Below, in pieces: positions 1 to 4,991 of a DNA stretch of 6,479 bases. Position numbers and translations under genes: made by a program. Under the pieces are notes generated by a model. That model ran no database searches. It worked only from the letters and a program-made list of their open reading frames with translations, and had not been told where the DNA came from. Where the stretch lies: the NCBI GenBank assembly GCA_018061385.1, contig JAGOUF010000143.1, positions 1-6,479 of the forward strand. Direction: 5' to 3'. Numbering within the stretch: the stretch's first letter is position 1; each line of letters opens with the position of its first letter. Source of the stretch: Chitinophagaceae bacterium. Its GTDB lineage: Bacteria; Bacteroidota; Bacteroidia; Chitinophagales; Chitinophagaceae.

Positions 1-1
1 T

Positions 2-1555
2 GCTGCCAATACAAGTAGCACAAATGGAATTGGTGCTGCAGATTTTGATGGTGATGGAATACCTAACTATTTAGACCTTGATAGCGATAATGACGGGATA
101 CCAGATAATATTGAATCTGGAGGAACAGATAGCAATAACGATGGAAAGGTTGATAGTTTTACAGATACAAATTTTGATGGTATTGCAGATAATTTAACAG
201 GCGTTTCAAATGCATTGTTAATTTCTGGATCTGATAACAACAATGATGGCATTGCAGATTCTTGGCCAAATAAAAACAATGATAGAACTGGAAGGCCAAA
301 TTTATACGATTTAGATAGTGATGGGGATGGGATTTTAGACGTTGTTGAATCGGGATTAATTGGCAAATCTGGCACAAATGGAACTGTTGCTGCAACCAAT
401 GGGATAGTTACAGGTACTTACAATAACGGATGGGCAATTTCTGTAAGTGGACTTGCGTCATTGGGCTTAACAAATACAGATGCCAATGGACAGCCAGATT
501 ATTTAGATATTGATAGTGATAACGATGGTATTACTGACAATGTTGAAGCTCAATCAACTTCAGGTTATGCTACTCCTTCAGATGTAGATACTGATGGTGA
601 TGGTATTAATGATGTATATGAAACTGGTCCACAAATTGGTGTGTATGGTGGAGGTGGATTAACGCCATTTGATAAAGATGGAGATGGTACACCTGACTAT
701 AGAGATACTGATACAGATAATGATGGTGTGGCTGATAGAAATGAAGGTGATAGAAATAGCCCTTTTAGAACTATTACACAAGCCACGATCAATGCATCAG
801 GTGATACAGACGGTGATGGCTTAATGGATGTTTTTGACAACAACAACATTACTTCATTAACAGCTGGAAATTATTATAAAAATGTAACCATGAGTAACAT
901 GGGCAATGGTGGAGGGTTTGATGGACCAACACCAACAGGTTCATTAATTGGTTTACAACAATCAGATCCTAGTGCAGATAGAGATTGGAGAAATGTAAGC
1001 ATTTTGCCATTAAACATTATCAGTTTTATACTCAATTATAAAGAGCCAATCAGTAATTTAAAATGGGAGGTTGAAAACGAATTTCAAACAGCTTATTACG
1101 ATGTAGAATATAGTGCAGATGGAAACAATTTCGAGAAAATAGAATCAGTAACTGCAAGAAACAGTAATTCAAGTGTGTATACTTTGCCTCATAATTTAAC
1201 CAACTATACTAAAAATATTATTTATTATAGAGTGAAGCAAATAGATAAAAATGGTAAAACTTTTTATACAAAAACACTGAGTTTAAAAATTTCAAGAAAG
1301 GCAGAAATTGTTGTATATCCAAATCCTGTAAAGTCTTTTATAAACATTCACTATGTAAGCTTTCAGAACGAAAAAATAGATGTACAAATATTTAGCAGCA
1401 GTGGCTCTTTAGTAAAATCACAATCCAATATGGTTTCTGTTGGTACGAATGTTTTACAAATTCAGCAATTAGATGCTTTGCAAAAAGGAACGTACATACT
1501 AAAAATTAATAGTGCAAACAATGTATTGTACACACAAGTATTAATTAAAGAGTAA
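2..1555 (+). CDS. Secreted calcium-binding-repeat protein with T9SS sorting domain (3' part; start lies before the window)
   Basis: The frame is open from the first bases to TAA at 1553-1555 and gives the last 517 residues of a larger protein. Residues 14-276 (numbered from the codon at position 2) hold about twelve Asp-rich loops of the DxDxDG type, for example DLDSDNDGIPD at 25-35, resembling thrombospondin type 3/OmpA-like calcium-binding repeats. Residues about 335-433 form a fibronectin III-like beta domain common just before T9SS tails (pattern W-E-V-E, then YYDVEYSADG, then YYRVKQIDKNGK). Residues about 437-517 are a T9SS type A sorting domain, starting VVYPNPV and ending GTYILKI...VLIKE. 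The protein is therefore expected to cross the outer membrane and sit on, or be released from, the cell surface. Adhesin or structural roles are usual for such proteins, but no catalytic domain is visible and the exact function is unknown. A TTG at 215 could be taken as a start, but the repeat array continues upstream in frame, so this is a partial gene. A terminator follows 28 bp downstream. Confidence 0.93.
   Translation, partial: AANTSSTNGIGAADFDGDGIPNYLDLDSDNDGIPDNIESGGTDSNNDGKVDSFTDTNFDGIADNLTGVSNALLISGSDNNNDGIADSWPNKNNDRTGRPNLYDLDSDGDGILDVVESGLIGKSGTNGTVAATNGIVTGTYNNGWAISVSGLASLGLTNTDANGQPDYLDIDSDNDGITDNVEAQSTSGYATPSDVDTDGDGINDVYETGPQIGVYGGGGLTPFDKDGDGTPDYRDTDTDNDGVADRNEGDRNSPFRTITQATINASGDTDGDGLMDVFDNNNITSLTAGNYYKNVTMSNMGNGGGFDGPTPTGSLIGLQQSDPSADRDWRNVSILPLNIISFILNYKEPISNLKWEVENEFQTAYYDVEYSADGNNFEKIESVTARNSNSSVYTLPHNLTNYTKNIIYYRVKQIDKNGKTFYTKTLSLKISRKAEIVVYPNPVKSFINIHYVSFQNEKIDVQIFSSSGSLVKSQSNMVSVGTNVLQIQQLDALQKGTYILKINSANNVLYTQVLIKE
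41..829 (+). repeat. Array of Asp-rich calcium-binding loops within the CDS
   Basis: At the protein level about twelve loops of the form D-x-D/N-x-D-G-[IVLT]-x-D recur with irregular spacing. Clear copies lie at residues 14-25, 25-35, 55-63, 78-86, 103-113, 169-179, 194-204, 224-232, 235-245 and 268-276. The DNA copies are degenerate (variants of gat-agt-gat-aat-gat-ggt), so this is an old protein repeat and not a recent tandem duplication. Linkers of 10-55 residues separate the loops. Calcium binding is inferred from the Asp spacing. Confidence 0.85.
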
Positions 1556-1583
1556 AAGTAAATACCTAAGCTTTTTATTATAG

Positions 1584-1632
1584 GTGGTATTGTTGTTAAG
1601 TAAAAATTTACAAACAGCAATACCACTTTTTT
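1584..1632 (+). terminator. Rho-independent terminator of the calcium-binding-repeat gene
   Basis: A 14-bp stem (1584-1597 paired with 1613-1626, one G-U pair at 1593/1617) closes a 15-nt loop and is followed directly by six T residues at 1627-1632. The loop can extend the stem by a few A-T pairs. It lies 28 bp after the stop at 1555. The opposite strand has no T-run after the stem, so it should work only on + strand transcription and not for the convergent peroxidase gene. Confidence 0.85.
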
Positions 1633-1655
1633 GTGCTAGAAAAAAATATAGATTA

Positions 1656-1681
1656 ATAGAAAAATAGAATTCGAATAATTC
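1656..1681 (-). terminator. Weak possible terminator after the peroxidase gene
   Basis: Reading the minus strand about 30 bp after the stop codon, a 5-bp stem GAATT/AATTC (1677-1681 with 1667-1671) with a 5-nt loop precedes a T-rich run (TATTTTTC). The stem is short and purely A/T-rich apart from one G-C pair, so this may be chance. No better hairpin for this strand is visible between the two convergent genes. Confidence 0.2.
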
Positions 1682-1711
1682 ACCAATCAGTAAAAAACTA
1701 AAATATAAGCT

Positions 1712-2770
1712 CTAATGTGTGTGCATTAACGACGGAGAAATAACAAAATCTTTTGGTGCAAACATTGGGTTCGATAGAAAACTACTATCGGTAAGTGTAT
1801 TTATAAAAACAATTAATTGCCCTATTTCTTGTGGATTTAAATTTATACTATTTACCAAACTGCTATCTAAATTATCGTACACAACAATTCCGTCATGGTA
1901 ATGTTTTATGGCAGGATACAATCTAAAAAATCTACCATCATGGCCATAAGGAAAAGTAACTTGAGCATTTCTTAACGATGGAACTTTAAAGCTCATATAA
2001 TCCATATTATTTTTTGTTGTATTGTACTTGCCAAAGTCGTTTAGTGTGTTGTCTGGCAACAATCCATTGTTGGCCAATTGTTGGTTGCTAAAAAGAGGTT
2101 CTGTGTGGCAGTTGTTGCATTTTTTTAAAAATAAATTATAGCCATTTTGTTCTTGTGCAGTAAACTGTTGTTCCCCTTTTTTTACTTTATCGTACTTGCT
2201 ATTGCTACTTACAAGCATTAATAAAAATTGACTCAATGCCTTTCCCAGCTGAACAGAATCAATACTTTCTTGTTGAAAAACTTGCTTAAACTTTCTTGCA
2301 TATCCAGTATCCTTATTCAACTTCTTTAAAACATTTTGTGTAGTTTCTCCCATTTCGTTATGGGCATTTAGTGGAACGAAAATTTGGTTGTCTAACTTTT
2401 CAATACTGCCATCCCACATAAAACTTTTTTGCCAAGCAAGGTTTTGTAAAGCAGGAGCATTGCGTAAAGTAAGTTGATTGTTGTAGCCATGACTTAATAC
2501 ATGATCGTAATTGTTAAATGCACCAAACTGTTGATGACAGCTTGCACAAGGAAAGTTTCCATCAATACTTAATATGCCATCATAAAACAATTCCTTGCCC
2601 AATTCAAAACCTTCTTTCGATATTGGGTTTTCTGAAAAATTGTAAATAGGTGTTGGCCAATTTGTAGGAACTTCAAAAGTAATAGGTGTTACTGTTCTTG
2701 TTTTTTCTACCCAAGCAATTCCAGTATAAATGGCTACAATTAAAAAAAGTATAAAAGTTTTTACTTTCAT
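1712..2770 (-). CDS. Di-heme cytochrome c peroxidase / MauG-family protein
   Basis: This 352-residue exported protein carries two CxxCH c-type heme sites, CASCH at 75-79 and CNNCH at 218-222. Length and layout match bacterial di-heme cytochrome c peroxidases, which reduce H2O2 to water with electrons from small cytochromes, and their relative MauG. Other family marks are RNAPAL at 103-108, the WDG of FMWDGS (W119, 40 residues after heme 1, where the inter-heme Trp is expected), E139 in NEMG (60 residues after heme 1, at the conserved active-site Glu), FKVPSLRNA at 261-269 and PYGHDGRF at 274-281. At the position where classical peroxidases have the Met ligand of the second heme, this protein appears to have Y291 (KHYHDG), as MauG does; this alignment was made by eye from memory. 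Residues about 5-20 form a hydrophobic signal or anchor without a lipobox Cys. There is no T9SS tail, so a periplasmic location is expected. The ATG at 2770 directly follows the stop of the lysyl oxidase gene, which implies co-transcription. The substrate is undetermined. Confidence 0.93.
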   Translation of the reverse strand: MKVKTFILFLIVAIYTGIAWVEKTRTVTPITFEVPTNWPTPIYNFSENPISKEGFELGKELFYDGILSIDGNFPCASCHQQFGAFNNYDHVLSHGYNNQLTLRNAPALQNLAWQKSFMWDGSIEKLDNQIFVPLNAHNEMGETTQNVLKKLNKDTGYARKFKQVFQQESIDSVQLGKALSQFLLMLVSSNSKYDKVKKGEQQFTAQEQNGYNLFLKKCNNCHTEPLFSNQQLANNGLLPDNTLNDFGKYNTTKNNMDYMSFKVPSLRNAQVTFPYGHDGRFFRLYPAIKHYHDGIVVYDNLDSSLVNSINLNPQEIGQLIVFINTLTDSSFLSNPMFAPKDFVISPSLMHTH

Positions 2771-2773
2771 TTA
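2768..2773 (-). promoter_or_regulatory. TAAATG stop-start junction between the lysyl oxidase and peroxidase genes
   Basis: On the minus strand the stop TAA (2773-2771) is followed with no gap by the ATG (2770-2768) of the peroxidase. No Shine-Dalgarno sequence precedes this ATG, only A/T-rich coding sequence. This suggests translational coupling and a single mRNA for both genes (inference). Confidence 0.7.
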
Positions 2774-4591
2774 TTGCTTAATTACTTTGCTGTATTGTGT
2801 TACATTGCCTATAGTAAGTTTTATTAAATACACTCCACTTGGAATAACAGGAATTAAAGTTACTTCATGCAAACCTGGTTCTTCCTTTCCTAAATCTTTG
2901 GTATAAACTGTTCTGCCAGCAATGTCTAAAATAGAAATTGTATTGGTAGACGCAAGTGTGGTTGCATAAAATATATTCACCACTTTTGTAAATGGATTTG
3001 GATAAACTTGAAACTGATTACTTGTTACAGTAGTGGTATTGTTTCTTACTTTTATGTATTTGTTTTTTGTTGCTGTGTTTGTACATCCAGTTTCTTTTGC
3101 AACTGTTGTTAAGCTCACAGTAAAGTTGCCAGCATGGGTATAAACGTGAGTGGGAAATTGTGTTGTATCTGTTTTTCCATCTCCAAATTCCCAAAACCAT
3201 TTTGCACTTGATGGTTTTGTGGTATCAATAAAATTTACTTCAAAAGGTGCAATGCCAGTTAAGGTATCTGCTTTAAAACCAGCAGTACAACAATTGCCAT
3301 TTTGTTGTGCTGTAATTTTTATTGGCACTACAGATGTATTGTTGTTTTCATTCATTTCTAACATTGCATTGGCTGGATCTGTTGTAGAAACAATATAATA
3401 TTCTCCATTGCACAAACTACTATCAAACTTTATTTCTTGTCCATCATATCCTGGGTAATAAATATCTAAATAACCAGGAAAAATTCCTTGCTCTCTTCCA
3501 CAACCTGACGCAACTCCTAAACCTGGATTTCCTGTATTTGTATGAGAGATAGAATTGCCTAAACTATCAACACAATAACCAAGGTTGGCACTACAATTAA
3601 AATTATTTACTAAACAAAAACTCACTTTTGAATCTCTTCCAACAATTGGCCAGGTTAAAGGATTAGTATCTGGTCCTTTTATACGTAAAGTATTGTTCGT
3701 CCAGTTTTCAATATGAATATGTCCATGTGTTGGATGATATTCCATATAACCCGCAGCTCTATCATAATAAGTTATGGTAGAACCTACTTTTCTATAAATT
3801 CTTTGTACCACTTTTTCTTTTGGATAGTTGCCGTTGGGGCAGGGAATTAAAGGATCGGTAACTTTAACAGAATCGCAATAACATTCGCCTGTGCCTCTTA
3901 CATCTAATGGTCCATAACCAATATTGGGTGTGCCAACCCCAATATGTACAATTCCGGGTTCATCATAATAAAAATTAGCAATTACTTTGGCAGAGTTTGT
4001 CATGTCTGGCAATAAATCACAATTGTTGGTTCCATCGGGACATTTACAGCCAAAACCATTGGTTAATGAACATCCAGAGCCTAATGGTGTAGCTGGAGGA
4101 TTGTTGCCAAAAGTGATAGAACCCGACAAAAATTTACCTGTAATAAACGGAATTTCGTCTAATACCCCAATCAGCCAAGTTCCATTTGGATTTTGTAAGT
4201 TATTGAGTAGATTTATACTCTCATCGGGTATAAAAGTACCTAAAAATGGAGCTGCTCCATTTTCAATTGCCAATGTTCCAGCTTCGCTAAAACAAGTATT
4301 TTCAAAATTTTTTCCATTGCTTCCTCTATTATTACTCAATGTTATTCTGGTGCCGTTGGGTGCTTTTAAGTAAATATCAAGCTGACCAACATACGGATGA
4401 GTAAGTGAAATGCAAACACTTTTTATCCCAAAACTGATACTATCAATTGAATTGGGCAATCCATTTACAACAATTGGAAAGTACAGTAATGTATTGTCTG
4501 GTATGTTTTGAGAGGTATTGATAGTATAGGTTTGGGCATTTACTGTAAAATGTACAAGTAGAGAGCAAATCAATATTGTAAAATACTTCAT
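2771..4591 (-). CDS. Secreted lysyl oxidase (P-domain, lysyl oxidase domain, PKD domain, T9SS sorting domain)
   Basis: This is a complete 606-residue protein. A signal peptide spans 1-19 (cleavage VNA-Q). Residues about 21-163 are a proprotein convertase P-domain-like beta sandwich (NIPDN, then HPYVGQLDIYLKAPNGT, then NGTWLIGVLDE). Residues about 170-428 are a lysyl oxidase domain. Its copper motif HPTHGHIH gives H289, H291 and H293, aligning with His292/294/296 of human LOX. K322 in SKVSFCL aligns with Lys320, and Y378 in QGIFPGYLDIY aligns with Tyr355 without a gap from the QG onward, so both residues of the lysine tyrosylquinone cofactor appear present. The domain has 12 Cys, likely disulfides. 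Residues about 432-515 are a PKD domain (WFWEFGDG at 465-472), and 528-606 are a T9SS sorting domain (VYPNPF). Family members oxidise primary amines such as peptidyl lysine to aldehydes, releasing NH3 and H2O2. The product should act at the cell surface or outside. The true substrate is unknown. It is the first gene of a two-gene unit. Confidence 0.92.
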   Translation of the reverse strand: MKYFTILICSLLVHFTVNAQTYTINTSQNIPDNTLLYFPIVVNGLPNSIDSISFGIKSVCISLTHPYVGQLDIYLKAPNGTRITLSNNRGSNGKNFENTCFSEAGTLAIENGAAPFLGTFIPDESINLLNNLQNPNGTWLIGVLDEIPFITGKFLSGSITFGNNPPATPLGSGCSLTNGFGCKCPDGTNNCDLLPDMTNSAKVIANFYYDEPGIVHIGVGTPNIGYGPLDVRGTGECYCDSVKVTDPLIPCPNGNYPKEKVVQRIYRKVGSTITYYDRAAGYMEYHPTHGHIHIENWTNNTLRIKGPDTNPLTWPIVGRDSKVSFCLVNNFNCSANLGYCVDSLGNSISHTNTGNPGLGVASGCGREQGIFPGYLDIYYPGYDGQEIKFDSSLCNGEYYIVSTTDPANAMLEMNENNNTSVVPIKITAQQNGNCCTAGFKADTLTGIAPFEVNFIDTTKPSSAKWFWEFGDGKTDTTQFPTHVYTHAGNFTVSLTTVAKETGCTNTATKNKYIKVRNNTTTVTSNQFQVYPNPFTKVVNIFYATTLASTNTISILDIAGRTVYTKDLGKEEPGLHEVTLIPVIPSGVYLIKLTIGNVTQYSKVIKQ

Positions 4592-4751
4592 AACTAAATA
4601 ACTAAAATGAAAGATAATGTAAATAAGGTGGAACCTATTTTAAATGGAATTGCATAAAGGAAAACAATTATCAAATGAAAATGGCAGTTTACGGCAAATG
4701 TTTATTAATATTTTTTCAGTAGGCTAAAATTGCAAAATTGTGAATAACATT

Positions 4752-4764
4752 TCCCATTTTGGGA
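4752..4764. repeat. Small inverted repeat TCCCA-TTT-TGGGA
   Basis: A perfect 5-bp dyad with a 3-nt centre lies in the divergent intergenic region, followed by a second TGGGA at 4766-4770. It is a locally G/C-richer patch in A/T-rich DNA. It could be an operator half-site cluster or chance. Confidence 0.3.
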
Positions 4765-4782
4765 TTGGGAGTGAATAAAGAC

Positions 4783-4796
4783 AATATTTGAATATT
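4783..4796. repeat. AATATT-TG-AATATT dyad in the divergent intergenic region
   Basis: Two 6-bp self-complementary AATATT blocks flank a 2-bp centre, giving a 14-bp element about 48 bp upstream of the -7-like box of the + gene. The position would suit a regulator site, but A/T-rich palindromes of this size occur often by chance in such DNA. Confidence 0.3.
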
Positions 4797-4843
4797 AAGT
4801 TGCAACCCCTTGTTAATAACCTTCATCTAACTAATAATTTGCA

Positions 4844-4851
4844 TAAATTTG
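4844..4851 (+). promoter_or_regulatory. Candidate Bacteroidota -7 box (TAAATTTG) for the downstream exported protein
   Basis: TAAATTTG fits the TAnnTTTG -7 consensus of Bacteroidota promoters. About 19 bp upstream only an imperfect -33 element is present (TTC at 4822-4824 where TTG is expected). Transcription would begin near 4857-4860, giving a leader of about 135 nt before the ATG at 4992. Confidence 0.35.
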
Positions 4852-4991
4852 CAGTCTACGTTTAAATCTATCCTAACAAAGACTTCATAAGTTTCTGCAA
4901 TAGCAGTGAATGCTTGCATTGAAAATTAATCCAATTTCTGTAAACTACTAGAGAGTTTTTCAGAATCATTTCGAATTTAATTAGATATATT

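Larger units (their letters stand above)
4592..4991. other. 400-bp divergent intergenic region
   Basis: This A/T-rich stretch separates the start of the lysyl oxidase unit (-) from the start of the large exported protein (+), so it must hold promoters for both directions. I see no convincing reading frame or RNA gene in it. It contains one good -7-like box for the + strand (4844-4851) and two small dyads (4752-4764 and 4783-4796). No clear TAnnTTTG box was found for the minus strand. The stretch from the likely + start of transcription to the ATG is about 135 nt, a rather long leader whose only small hairpin is AATGC-TT-GCATT near 4910-4921. Confidence 0.7.

Noticed and set aside
215..217. 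TTG as the start of the calcium-binding-repeat gene
   Set aside because: The same frame is open to the window edge and carries matching DxDxDG loops upstream (residues 14-63), so the real start is outside the window.
67..399. Open reading frames on the minus strand opposite the calcium-binding repeats (67-399 and 159-395)
   Set aside because: They are antisense to a clear coding frame. The Ser/Pro/Leu- or Gln/His-rich translations are the expected mirror of Asp/Gly/Asn codons. No start context or domain is seen.
1719..1901. 60-codon + strand frame over the peroxidase 3' end
   Set aside because: It lies wholly antisense to the conserved second-heme and C-terminal region of the peroxidase and shows no features of its own.
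3018..4373. Open frames overlapping the lysyl oxidase gene (3018-3200 minus, 3150-3398 plus, 3987-4373 plus)
   Set aside because: All lie inside a gene whose domains are recognisable end to end. Their translations show no signal peptide or family motif.
4695..4704. TA-n4-TTTG on the minus strand as a promoter of the lysyl oxidase unit
   Set aside because: The gap between TA and TTTG is four bases where the consensus has two, so it does not fit the -7 box.
4740..4778. Direct repeat GTGAATAA at 4740-4747 and 4771-4778
   Set aside because: An 8-base repeat in a 400-bp A/T-rich region is expected about once by chance, and no further copies were seen.
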